DNA of 64,000 nt from Allolobophora icterica (GCA_963556255.1 OY744609.1:5453753-5517752); one strand, 5' to 3'; counted from the stretch's first letter, positions 50,269 through 58,975 are shown. The notes: a model not told the origin generated them from the sequence alone. Numbers and translations: made by a program.

Positions 50269-50596
50269 TTTTCTTCACGTAGTCGTTTATATCCTCGAGC
50301 TCATAGGACCCTTCTGGAATATCTACGTCAAACCACGTCACGCCATGATCCGGCGAATACCTGAAGTTGTTGTTGCTCGCGTCTATGTTAGGAAACACGT
50401 AGTAAGTATACAAATCGACTAGAGCCATTTCGTACTTTTTGGTTTTATCTAGTTCGATTACAGGATTGTTCTTCGTTATTATTCGTGCGGTTCTGTCCTT
50501 TTCGTTACCCACTAAAATGTAAAACGACGATTTAGGATTCGTGTTAGTCGCAGTCTGTGCCGTGTTCACCTGTATCTTCACGAGGAGTTCTTCCAT
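50237..50596 (-). pseudogene. Polinton penton-like gene, N-terminal half (right fold-back arm)
   Basis: Minus-strand frame starting MEELLVKIQVNTAQ and running through ILVGNEKDRTARIITK, DKTKKYEMALVDLYTYY and IPEGSYELEDIN to KENGH, then a few out-of-place residues and a stop. 50251-50524 is the inverted counterpart of the plus-strand arm, differing only by the Gypsy insertion there. The unique N-terminal part is 50525-50596. It starts about 18 bp after the stop of the ATPase gene on the same strand, so the two were probably co-transcribed. Only the N-terminal half of the protein can be made in the present arrangement. Confidence 0.8.
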
Positions 50597-50614
50597 TTTT
50601 ACTAGTATGTTATA

Positions 50615-51403
50615 TTATTTTAATTCAGAATTGGGGATGTAAAATTCATCCAAACCGCTCCGATATTTACCGCTGCTCTTTTCACTCGATAAGTCGATAA
50701 CTAGGAATTGATGCGGTTGTTTCCACGTCTCCTTGCATAGTTTTACGAATTCCTCTTTAGGCATATCCGTACTTACATGATCGTTATAGATATGGGAAAC
50801 ATTCTTCATGTCTTGGGGAAATAAACAAATAAAGTTTGCGTTCTCTCTGATCGTCTGTCTTGGCAATTTAAAATAATTCTGCGCGAGGTACAAACAGTCG
50901 ACGTTACTATGCCTCCCTCTGATATAATACATTTCGCATTTGTTCTGCTTTTCTAACTGTAAATCGTCAAAAATCATCAAGTTCTTCTTTACACGGCTCA
51001 ACTCTCTCGGATCCGGCACGTCTTCCGCGGATTCGTAAAACCTGCATTCGATATCCGACTTGTCTCTTGACTGTTTCGATATCTCTTCAACAACACACGT
51101 CGGAGAAGTATTAGACCTCATTATCTCATCTCGAATGTTAAACAGTCCGATGATCTCTTCTTTCGGCCGTTTTTCTTCGAAAGCCTTCTTAAGAATTTTG
51201 TACTCCGGTTGAAATAGAGATTTTCCGAATACTTGCAAATTGTCATAGTCGAGCCATCCGGGTCTCAAAAGTAAGTTTAACAATAACGTCGTCTTACCAC
51301 ATCCCGATTTTCCTACTATTACACCCCTTATACTTTTAGGTAATAGGTTGATATTAAATCTTTTCAACGATAAATCGTTCCACGTTAAGTCTTTCACCTC
51401 CAT
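50615..51403 (-). CDS. Polinton packaging ATPase (FtsK/HerA, A32-like)
   Basis: Intact 262-residue P-loop ATPase. Walker A GKSGCGKT (31-38), Walker B LMIFDDL (142-148) followed by QLEKQN, and a GRHSN...LAQNYFKLPRQ segment (163-182) that fits the sensor/arginine region of genome-packaging ATPases of Polintons, adintoviruses and large DNA viruses. Its expected role is pumping element DNA into a capsid. It lies head-to-head with the PLA2 gene with only 34 bp between start codons, and is followed on the same strand by the penton-like gene. No break seen; length is normal for the family. Confidence 0.93.
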   Translation of the reverse strand: MEVKDLTWNDLSLKRFNINLLPKSIRGVIVGKSGCGKTTLLLNLLLRPGWLDYDNLQVFGKSLFQPEYKILKKAFEEKRPKEEIIGLFNIRDEIMRSNTSPTCVVEEISKQSRDKSDIECRFYESAEDVPDPRELSRVKKNLMIFDDLQLEKQNKCEMYYIRGRHSNVDCLYLAQNYFKLPRQTIRENANFICLFPQDMKNVSHIYNDHVSTDMPKEEFVKLCKETWKQPHQFLVIDLSSEKSSGKYRSGLDEFYIPNSELK

Positions 51404-51437
51404 TTTAAATATATAAAACTTCTATATTAAAACTGAA
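51404..51437. promoter_or_regulatory. Compact divergent promoter region in the Polinton
   Basis: 34 bp between the ATPase and PLA2 start codons, AT-rich, with TATATAAAA-like and TATATTAAAA-like boxes. The only sequence available between two oppositely transcribed genes; its function is inferred from position. Confidence 0.5.
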
Positions 51438-51983
51438 ATGTATTGCGTTAAGTGTAAAGGAAAGACCGAAACAAGAGATCTTCAGAACACCGTCAGTAAA
51501 AATAATAGACCCATGCTTCGAAGTGTATGCGTCGTATGCGGAACGACTAAAACTCAATTCGTAAAAGGAGCCGCTGTGAAAGGTGGAGATGTAGTCGGTT
51601 CGTTGAATTCAGTTACTAGAAACGTAAAGTTACCTTGGGCTAAATATCCAGGCGAGATGCATCTTCCAGGTCATTCGTTTACAGGACCTGGGACTAGGTT
51701 GGATTTGAGACTGAATCCTGATGGAACTCCTAAAGATTGGAGTAAGCCTATCAACAGAGTAGATAATGCAGCTTACCACCATGATTTGGCTTACGATCAA
51801 CACCCCGATACGGCTTCTAGGAATGTTGCCGATAGAGTAATGATTAATGATTTGAATAATATTCCTAATCCTACTATCCGAGAGCGTATGGAGAGAGCGG
51901 TAGTTAAACCTATATTGTCTGTTAAATCGAGTCTCGGGCTAGGTTTAAAAAAAGCCCCGACCCGAAATGGACTGATCAATTAG
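51438..51983 (+). CDS. Polinton zinc-ribbon and phospholipase A2-like protein
   Basis: 181 residues. An N-terminal CxxC...CxxC zinc ribbon (Cys3, Cys6, Cys31, Cys34) is followed by a PLA2-like domain of the parvovirus VP1 type. It has the calcium-loop motif GPGT (83-86) and the catalytic His-Asp pair in YHHDLAYD (His115, Asp116). In viruses such domains act on endosomal membranes; in Polintons the role is inferred. Near the end, after GLGL, the frame meets a UUUAAAA heptamer (51944-51950) and stops at 51983, while the integrase frame runs on in the -1 phase with no ATG of its own before the catalytic region. In relatives known to me, PLA2 and integrase are one continuous protein, so this is either a frameshift site or a one-base deletion. 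Confidence 0.88.
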   Translation: MYCVKCKGKTETRDLQNTVSKNNRPMLRSVCVVCGTTKTQFVKGAAVKGGDVVGSLNSVTRNVKLPWAKYPGEMHLPGHSFTGPGTRLDLRLNPDGTPKDWSKPINRVDNAAYHHDLAYDQHPDTASRNVADRVMINDLNNIPNPTIRERMERAVVKPILSVKSSLGLGLKKAPTRNGLIN

Positions 51984-52492
51984 CGGATGAATTGCATAAA
52001 CCGGTAGTAAAACATTTTAGAAAGAGAAAAGTGTACGTTAGTGGAATAGATGAGATACGGGCTGCTGATTTAGTTGATATGCAAGCCTTCGCTAAAGAAA
52101 ACGATGGTGTGAAATACATATTAACCGTTATAGATGTGTTTTCAAAGTACGGATGGATCGTGCCATTGAATGATAAGAGTGGGAAATCTACAGCAAGCGG
52201 CTTCGTGAAGATACTCGAGAGTGGACGAAAGCCTGTTAAATTATGGGTAGATAAGGGGAAAGAGTTTTATAACAAAGACGTTAAGAATTTGGTTGGGTTA
52301 TACTCTACGGAGAATGAAGAAAAATCTTGCGTAGTCGAGAGGTGGAACAGGACGATGAAAGATAAAATGTTTAAGTACTTTACAGCTAATTCGACGAGAA
52401 GATATATCAACGTTTTAGACGGAATGGTTAGTAATTACAACAATACAAGACATTCTTCCATCAAAATGACTCCCGCTAAGGCTAGTATGTAA
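51926..52492 (+). pseudogene. Polinton integrase, DDE core (-1 frame relative to PLA2)
   Basis: Open frame from 51926 to the TAA at 52490. It shows the conserved lead-in DQLADELHKPV, the first catalytic Asp in ADLVDM, TVIDVFSKYGW, the second Asp in WVDKGKEFYNKD, the Glu in VVERWNRTMKDKM, and YNNTRHSSIKMTP. The first ATG comes only after the first catalytic Asp, so an independent start is unlikely. The spacing from the second Asp to the Glu is 28 residues rather than about 35, and a Trp usually found just before the first Asp is Arg here. An in-frame TAA separates it from the chromodomain part. A mutated, probably inactive integrase is the simplest reading. Confidence 0.85.
51944..51950 (+). 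promoter_or_regulatory. Candidate -1 ribosomal slippery heptamer
   Basis: T TTA AAA, with codon boundaries of the PLA2 frame falling exactly as X XXY YYZ; a -1 slip leads into the integrase frame. No convincing downstream stem-loop was seen by eye. A one-base loss in the run of seven A is the alternative. Confidence 0.45.
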
Positions 52493-52876
52493 ACGAATGA
52501 AAAGACTGTATTTATGAATTTATACGGCGAAGAGGTCTCACAGCCTGTTTCCCCTAGATTCTCGGTTGGAGATAAAGTCAGAATAACGAAGAAGAAAAAC
52601 ATATTTGAAAAAGGATATACACCTAGATGGACTGAGGAAATGTTCACAATTGCGCAAGTTCAGTATACAAATCCAGCAACTTATAAGATTACTGATTCTA
52701 ACGGTGAGGAGATACAAGGCTCATTCTATGAACAGGAGCTACAGAAGACGACTCAAGAAATATTTAGGATCGAAAAAGTGATTAGAAAACGTGGGAAGAA
52801 ATCACTCGTTAAATGGTTAGGATATTCAGACTCGTTCAATTCTTGGGTCGATAACGATAACATGATGACGTTGTGA
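52493..52876 (+). pseudogene. Polinton integrase C-terminal SH3-like part and chromodomain
   Basis: In the same frame as the integrase core, after the TAA at 52490. FSVGDKVRITKKK begins the SH3-like DNA-binding part; EIFRIEKVIRKRGKKSLVKW with WLGYSDSFNSWV is a chromodomain, which in such elements steers integration to chromatin marks. The first ATG in this piece is at 52514. It may survive as a separate small protein, but loss of the joined integrase by a single stop is more likely. Confidence 0.85.
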
Positions 52877-52939
52877 AACGATTATTCAAAATGCTATATC
52901 GACTTAAAGAAAATAATTTTCATATAATAAAGAGATACT

Positions 52940-53641
52940 ATGGCAATCACATGGAAAAACTTTGATATTAATAATGTTATTTTCGAAGACGTTACAAAAA
53001 GGTCTACTCCCGCTGAAACTAAATTTCAACGCATATTTCTAAAGTACAAATACGACGATGGGACAATCGACAAAATATCTATAAAAACTCCTCCGCTGTA
53101 TTCTTATGGGATTCAAGAAAATCAAGCTTCGCAAACGGGTCTGTTAGACTCGTATTCTTTACCATTAAACATGTACGATAGAATGGTTGGTGAAACCGAA
53201 GACGAAGCGAAAACGATTGAAATTTTTGAATCGTGTTTAAAACTGGTAAAAGAACATCTTAAAAAATCTGATGTGAAAGACGCGCTTAATAAATACGAAA
53301 TGAATGCGGATGTTGATCAAATGGATATGTTTTACAGAAAGAAAGAGAAAGGTAAAATCCTTCCCGATATACCCCCTACTCTATATCCGAAACTTTTAAC
53401 TTCCTATGAAAAATCACGAAATCCAGATGTACCACCTAAGATAACTACAGGATTTTACGATTTAAACAATGAACCGATAGATCCTAAAACTCTCATAAAT
53501 ACGCGTTGTAAAGTCGTTTGCGATATTCGCATCGATAATATCTATATCGGGGCTAAACCGTCTATTCAAGTAAAAGTAAACGACGTCATAGTCCTCGATC
53601 GATTCGTTAGACAAAGGCGTCTTTTCTACGCACATGAATAA
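52940..53641 (+). CDS. Conserved Polinton protein of unknown function
   Basis: Intact 233-residue frame starting MAITWKNFD. Features are a FLKYKYDDGTIDKISIKTPP block, a SLPLNMYD segment, PPTLYPKLL, then DPKTLINTRCKVVCDIRID and IYIGAKPSIQVKVNDV near the end. The 'LNxRC...I.I..IYIG.K.SIQVKV' ending resembles a family shared by Polintons and large DNA viruses (DUF5871-like), for which a DNA-binding role has been suggested; this is from memory and not tested. It is the last gene of the remnant, 63 bp after the integrase part. Confidence 0.65.
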   Translation: MAITWKNFDINNVIFEDVTKRSTPAETKFQRIFLKYKYDDGTIDKISIKTPPLYSYGIQENQASQTGLLDSYSLPLNMYDRMVGETEDEAKTIEIFESCLKLVKEHLKKSDVKDALNKYEMNADVDQMDMFYRKKEKGKILPDIPPTLYPKLLTSYEKSRNPDVPPKITTGFYDLNNEPIDPKTLINTRCKVVCDIRIDNIYIGAKPSIQVKVNDVIVLDRFVRQRRLFYAHE

Positions 53642-53665
53642 GATGATTCAGATGAATCATAGCTT

Positions 53666-53688
53666 TTATAACTGTCGGTTATAAAAAC
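53666..53688. terminator. Hairpin just after the last Polinton gene
   Basis: Perfect 9-bp stem TTTTATAAC/GTTATAAAA with a 5-nt loop TGTCG, 25 bp after the stop codon at 53641. Position suggests a role in RNA 3' end formation; this is a guess. Confidence 0.35.
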
Positions 53689-53718
53689 CAACGTAATCGT
53701 CCCATGACTCATAGGCGA

Positions 53719-53761
53719 GTCATCAAAACTGCGGGAATTTCCTGTAGTTTTGATGACTCAT
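53719..53761. repeat. Inverted repeat, 14-bp arms, 15-nt loop
   Basis: GAGTCATCAAAACT and its exact reverse complement, 53719-53732 and 53748-53761. ATGACTCAT also occurs just before it (53706-53714). It could mark the Polinton end; no matching end was found on the left side. Confidence 0.8.
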
Positions 53762-54174
53762 ACGATGGTCGTGACGTCACATGGTTATTGCGTGGTTATT
53801 GGGTGGTTATTGCATTATGAACCTAGTTATTGGGTGGTTGTGCTGGGTGCCGCAATTTACAACTACTTATTTCAATCAAATAGGGGCTATTATACTGCTG
53901 TCACATTTGCTTTGTTCTTTCTACCTTCGGACTTAATACAGTAGAGTGCTCATTATTTCTTATCAATGAGCAACGTCTTTAATGCCAGTGTCTCATACAC
54001 AGAGTAACAACCGATGGTGCACCAAATCTAGGCCTAATTCATAATCGGTCAGTACTTAGTGACCTCATCCGCCTATGACGATAAACAGCCTTTCTATTTA
54101 GCAACAGAGAAGCCCAAACTAAAGCGTCGTTAAAAAGAACCGCAACTGTCATAACACCATCAATCATTGTGAAT
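53762..54174. other. Gene-less stretch right of the Polinton
   Basis: A GTGGTTATTG-rich piece (53780-53850), then at 54080-54174 the first unit of a host repeat of about 120 bp (CTTTCTATTT...AAAGCGTCGTTAAAAAG...) whose other units are at 60140-60400. Confidence 0.6.
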
Positions 54175-54489
54175 CAGTGGCGTCACTAGTCCTGGTGTCA
54201 CCCGGTGCGGTAAGTCAAGGTGTCACCCTAAAGAAAAAAGTGATGACCTTTTTTAAGGAAGTCGTCTCCCCAAAAAAGTGATGACCTTTTTTAGGAATTC
54301 GTCTACCAAAAAATTTGATGACTTTTTTTCTTTTTTTAAGGAATTCGTCTCCCAAAAACTTTGATAACTTTTTTAGGAATTCCTCATCTTCCAAAAATTT
54401 CCTCTGAGGGTGTCACCCGGTGCGGTCCGCACCCCAGTGCATATTTTAAGAGATTTTGACTACTGGGACAAAGTCGGCCACCACTGGGG

Positions 54490-54960
54490 GATCTGGGGGA
54501 GCGTCGTAAGCTCCCCTAGCGGAGTCTGCGCTGGTGACAGAGGTCATAGTAGACAGGCTGCAGGTGGAAGACTGTTGGAGGAGAACCAGCAGTATCTTTG
54601 CGAATGTTATGAACCTTAGCGGTGAACGAGGCTAAGAAGTCGTTAAGGATGGAGTGTTGGGACTTATGAAGTGATACTAATTGCAGGTGGAATGCGACTC
54701 GTAACGACATTATGCGAACCACATTTGTGTCACTGTGGCGAGAGTGTCGACGCCAGAGGACTCCACGGTGTTGCCTGCAGAGAAACTCTGGCAGACAACA
54801 ACGGCACAACATGCTCAATGACATAGCATGGAGATCGTTGAGAAGAGCAAACATCCCTTCACACAAGGAGCCGTTGGGCCTCACCAGGGAAAATGGCAAA
54901 CGACCAGACGGCGTGACACTTTTCCCGTGGTAATGCGTAAGGTGCCTCAATTTGGATTCA
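54490..54960 (+). pseudogene. LINE C-terminal region (zinc knuckle and endonuclease-like), left half
   Basis: Broken plus-strand frames: LCEPHLCHCGESVDARGLHG (a CxC...H...C zinc knuckle, 54713-54775), then after a frameshift NMLNDIAWRSLRRANIPSHK and ENGKRPDGVTLFPW. This order is the C-terminal part of a family of non-LTR retrotransposons; KRPDG followed by a downstream WD.T recalls the PD-(D/E)xK endonuclease of R2-like elements. The coding sequence is cut at about 54960 by a second LINE and resumes near 56645. Confidence 0.7.
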
Positions 54961-56625
54961 TTCATTCATTCGTAAATTTATATAGCGCCACTTCAAGGGA
55001 ACTACTCAGAGGCGCTCCCGACTCCAGCACGGCGAAAAAGAGCAGTTTTCAGGTGGTCATAGAAGGTACCAGAGGAAGACCTAGGATGTAGGCGCAGCTC
55101 AGGGGGAAGGCCATTCCATATGGTCGGGCCAACCACCGAGAAAGCGCGGGTCTGCATGATAGCAGTACGGGCAAACGGGACGGATAGCATCCCCCTCCCC
55201 ACCGAGCGGAGGACTCGAGCAGTCCGAGAAGCAGACACGGGCCGGAAGAGATCCATCAGGTATTTTGGTGCGAGACCCAGTTGACATCGCCAACCAAAGG
55301 AGGCGATCCTGTACTCAATGCGCTGCCGTACAGGGAGCCAATGCAGGACCTCCAGCATATAATTTGATACATGGCCAAAATATGGTATTTGGCCAATAAG
55401 GCGTGCAGCAGAGCGCAAGATGCGGTCAAGGCAGTCTAGGCGTGCAGAAGGGAGGCCAGAGTAAAAAGACAGGCAATAGTCAAGACGAGATGTGACGAAA
55501 GCGTGAACAAGTGTAGTTGCTGTTGTTGCTGATAGAGAGCGAGCGACAGTACGAAGCTGACGGAGCTGATAAAGGCAGTCGCGGCTGAGGCGATGAAGGT
55601 GTGGTGCAAAACTTAATTCCTGGTCCAATAGAATGCCAAGGTCACGGACCGAGGTAGAGAAGGTAAAGCCAGGAAACTGTGCGGAGAGAGAGGGAAGGTT
55701 GAGTTTAGCCAATTGCTGACGAGTACCCAGCCACATAAATTTAGTTTTAGAAGGGTTTAAGCGGAGGCGGTTGGACGCCATCCACATCTCCAGATCAGAC
55801 TGTGTCTGGGCCATAGCCGCTACAACAGAAGCAGCATTATGCGGCGGACAATGCATGTACGCCTGCGTGTCATCTGCATAGAGCTGAGCTAAGGCACCAT
55901 GATCCGCAAGGAGCAGGGAAAGGCCAGAGGTATATATGATATACAGTAGGGGGCCGAGAACGGAGCCCTGGAACAGACCATATGGGGCAGGGACCCACAG
56001 AGGCCTAGTCGATCCATGCACCACCCTGAAAGAACGCCCAGAGAGAAAAGAGCTAATCCATTCCAGAAAATTTCCACCCAGCCCAAACGTAATATGCAAC
56101 CGCTTTAGTAGGATGTCGTGGTCTACAGTGTCAAAAGCGGCGCTAACATCGAATAGGGCCAGCAGAGTCAACTCTGCTCTGTCGATAGCCCCGTAGATGT
56201 CCGATAAAAGGCGGAGCAGCAGGGTTTCAGTCGAGTGGAATTTTCTGAACCCAGACTGGCATGATGGAAGGAGGTTGTTCCTCTCTAGGTGGGCGATGAG
56301 TTGAGCTGCCACTATCTTCCAGATGATCTTGGATAAGAAGGAGACATTGGCGATTGGTCGGTAGCTCAGAGGGTCAGCTGAATCCAGGCCGTCGTCCTTC
56401 AGGGCAGGAATGAGAATGGACCTCTTCTGTGTCAGCGGTAGAACCCCTTCGCTGATAGAACGGTTACACAGCGTCAACAGAAGAGGCAGCAGAGCATCCA
56501 CGAACTGCTGAAGCAAGAAGGTTGGGAGTGGGTCGAGTTCGCACGACTTGGGTGGAGAAGCGAGGATGACGCGGCGCAGCTCCTCTCCAGAAATCGCGTT
56601 CAGCGTGAGCAGGCAGCATTCAGTG
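54961..56625 (-). mobile_element. LINE (CR1/L2-like) with reverse transcriptase, 5' truncated
   Basis: A continuous minus-strand frame (55002 to about 56590) begins within the N-terminal part of RT (ISGEELRRVILASPPKSCEL). It contains YRPIANVSFLSKI, SGFRKFHSTETLLL, the first Asp in FDVSAAFDTVDHDILL, the box GLFQGSVLGPLLY, the catalytic YADD in LYADDTQAY, and the long C-terminal region ending VGSASE. RT motifs look intact; the endonuclease domain and 5' end are missing. The stop codon lies within the 3' tail, which forms an AGCGCCTCT...AGTGGCGCT stem and ends in (ATTC)n repeats. It is inserted inside an older LINE of a different family. Confidence 0.93.
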
Positions 56626-56639
56626 GTGGGATGTTGAGG

Positions 56640-56930
56640 AGGAGGAGCGTGGATGTGACCGTTTCGGAGACATTTGCAACGTCACACCTGGTAGCAACAT
56701 CACAAGGAGCAGGTGAAGCCGCAAACCGGGCAGCCGCCGTCAAAAGATTGAAATACGCCAAAATCACCCGAACGCATGCTTTTGTGGCGGTAGCAATGGA
56801 GTGCAGCGGTGCTTTGAGTTCGGAAGGTTTGGATTTTGTGTCGGAACTGGGACGAAGGTTGACGGATGCAACACACGACACACTTGAGACAAGCTACCTA
56901 TTCCAAAGACTAGCTAGTCAAAATTTAGAA
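56640..56930 (+). pseudogene. LINE C-terminal region, right half
   Basis: Plus-strand frame DVTVSETFATSHLVATSQGA, then RAAAVKRLKYAKITRTHAFV, AMECSGALSSEGLDFVSELG and ETSYLFQRLA. It continues the domain cut at 54960 (family pattern WD.T..DT.A.SYL ... KY..L...H.FVP.A.E..G ... LGRR ... FL.QR). It ends at a 30-bp-arm palindrome. Confidence 0.75.
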
Positions 56931-56933
56931 TTG

Positions 56934-56998
56934 AGCTATCGGGTGAGTTCCGCCTTCACGACGGTGATCGTCGTGAAGGCGGAACTCACCCGATAGCT
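56934..56998. repeat. Perfect inverted repeat, 30-bp arms, 5-nt loop
   Basis: Arms 56934-56963 and 56969-56998, loop GTGAT. Sits at the 3' edge of the LINE remnant. Confidence 0.95.
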
Positions 56999-57009
56999 AC
57001 ACAAACAGA

Positions 57010-58215
57010 AAGCGTCACGTGAAATGTGCAATTTGTTGTAGAAATTAATAACCGAGTAATGTCTCATTTGCTAATCATTCATTTAAAATTAGGGTGACCA
57101 CATTTCTTTCTGCCATTCCGAGACACCACAGAACTTCCAATCGCAGTTAAATTCAATTAGAAGCTGGGCTCACTGAGAAGAGCGCTATAAGTACGCAATA
57201 CTTCAACTGAAATATAAATTATTTGTAAGATTTTTGACCAAAATCAATGTCAGGTGATGACGTAATTTAAGAATTTCAAAATTAGAGCCTATAATGGCAG
57301 AGTACGGCACTGCGGCGCCATGTTTCAGGCGATGATGTACAACAGTGTAGGGGCCTACATAGGTGTCGTAGACATAGCCCTTTTATCAGCCTCTATTGCA
57401 GAATGTTGACCCATAGTTCCAGTTGCCAAAATTTTAATATTACTCTGTGGTTCGGATTTCTCAATTTTGTGCGTCATTGCATATAGTTGTCGATGTTGTT
57501 ATTTTCCTCTTTTACTCTATAGGGGCCTAATTACTGGAAACTTAAAATAGCAAATGCTACATATTTAATTATAGAAAAAATTCATCCCGGGACGTTTCAT
57601 TGTCGAGGAAAGGATGTGTTTGGGACGCAGGACTTTTTTCAAAATCCTGGACTGTCCCGGACAATCTGGGACATGTGGTCACCCTATTTAAAATTAGAAA
57701 GTTAATCTACATTGCAGTCAAAATTAAATTGCCTCGGCTTCATCGTATTTCACCATTACCTAGGCCTCCTGCAAGAGCTTGTCTCGTAACGTGAAATTGG
57801 CCATTTGTTGTAGAAATTAATAACCGTACAATGGTTTAGTATTAAATTATTGCAGTCTCAGTTTTAAATTATTGGAGTCAAAATTGAATTTCCTCGGCTT
57901 TAGGCTATAGCGTTTCGCCACTACGTGCTGCACAAGCAGGTCACGTACGTCACTTGAAATTGGCAATATCTTCTAGAATTTATAACCACATAGGCCTAAT
58001 GGCAATCATTAATTTAAAATTTGACAGTTGATCTATATTGCAGTCGGATATAATTATACCAAGTCAAAAATAATTTGCCTCGCCATTACGTAGGGATCAT
58101 GCACAAGCGGCGCTCGTCACGTGAAATTGGCATTTTGTTGTAGAAATTAATGACCTAATTATGCCTCAGTTGCCAATAATTCATTTAAAATTAGAAAATT
58201 TGATCTATATTGTCA
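57010..58215. repeat. Diverged tandem array of about 180-bp units, split by a MITE
   Basis: The motif GTCACGTGAAATTGGCA..TTGTTGTAGAAATTAATxACC recurs at about 57015, 57787, 57950 and 58117. It is followed by ATTTAAAATTAGAAA and 'TATTGCAGTCAAAATTxAATTxCCTCGGCTT'. The first unit is interrupted at 57091-57685 by a MITE. Confidence 0.7.
57091..57685. mobile_element. 595-bp MITE, 13-bp TIR, perfect 10-bp TSD
   Basis: Ends AGGGTGACCACAT...ATGTGGTCACCCT; flanks ATTTAAAATT (57081-57090 and 57686-57695). The uninterrupted sequence CATTTAAAATTAGAAA occurs in another unit of the array at 58189. No transposase frame. Confidence 0.9.
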
Positions 58216-58548
58216 CACCTGCTTTTGTTATCTACACTGGCTACCTGTATCTGAGCGTATCAACTTCCAGCTACATGTAGGATATCAGAACTCGTACACG
58301 AAGAGCGTTATAGTCATTATATAGGATAGGTGAAAGGCTTGTAGGCCTTTTATTATTATTTTTATTATGGCCATCGTGTAATATGGACCTCGGCTGTTTT
58401 CCCACCTATCATGTCTGCGAAGAGCTCTTACCGTGCGAAACGATCTGTCTACTAATTTCAACTTCATGGTTTGAATGCGAGCTGTTTGTAATAACTTCTG
58501 CACGAACAGTAACAATTTTAAGTTTTGGTACATATTGCTTATTGCTTG

Positions 58549-58794
58549 TGGGGCGTGGTGGCTCAGTGATAAGTTCGGCGCCTTGTGACCGGAGGGTTGC
58601 AGGTTCAAATCCCACTCTAGCCGCTGCGTACGGACCTTGGGCAAGTCCTTCACTCGCAATTGCTCGTGGCGCTTCGGCGTGAAAATTCTGGCACAGTATC
58701 AAATGCTGTAGTCGGGAGCGCCTCTGAGTAGTAGTTGACTTCGAGAGGCGCTATAGAAATATCCGGAATAAATAAATAAATAAATAAATAAAAT
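58549..58794 (+). mobile_element. tRNA-derived SINE, family 1, full length
   Basis: Head GGGGCGTGGTGGCTCAGTGA (A box TGGCTCAGTG) and GGTTCAAATCC (B box), a body with GGACCTTGGGCAAGTCCTTC, and a tail TCGGGAGCGCCTCTGAGTAG with stem AGCGCCTCT/AGAGGCGCT, then (AAAT)n. The tail matches the 3' end of the LINE at 54961-56625. Confidence 0.93.
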
Positions 58795-58975
58795 TGGTTC
58801 AACTTCAACAGCTGTTGGTTAGCTTAGGGTTTCAGCTATGCTATGCCATGTTGTTTCAGAAGGAATACATTTCTTTATCAAATAAAAACATAACTTTGTT
58901 GGGTCTATAGGCCTATAAAACATTCGTCGGTCACGCTATAATCGATTTCCCCGAAGCATACCATGTTTGTTATAT

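Noticed and set aside
56600..56881. 93-residue minus-strand frame as an upstream part of the LINE
   Set aside because: The plus-strand frame there matches a known LINE C-terminal domain, so the minus frame is its shadow.
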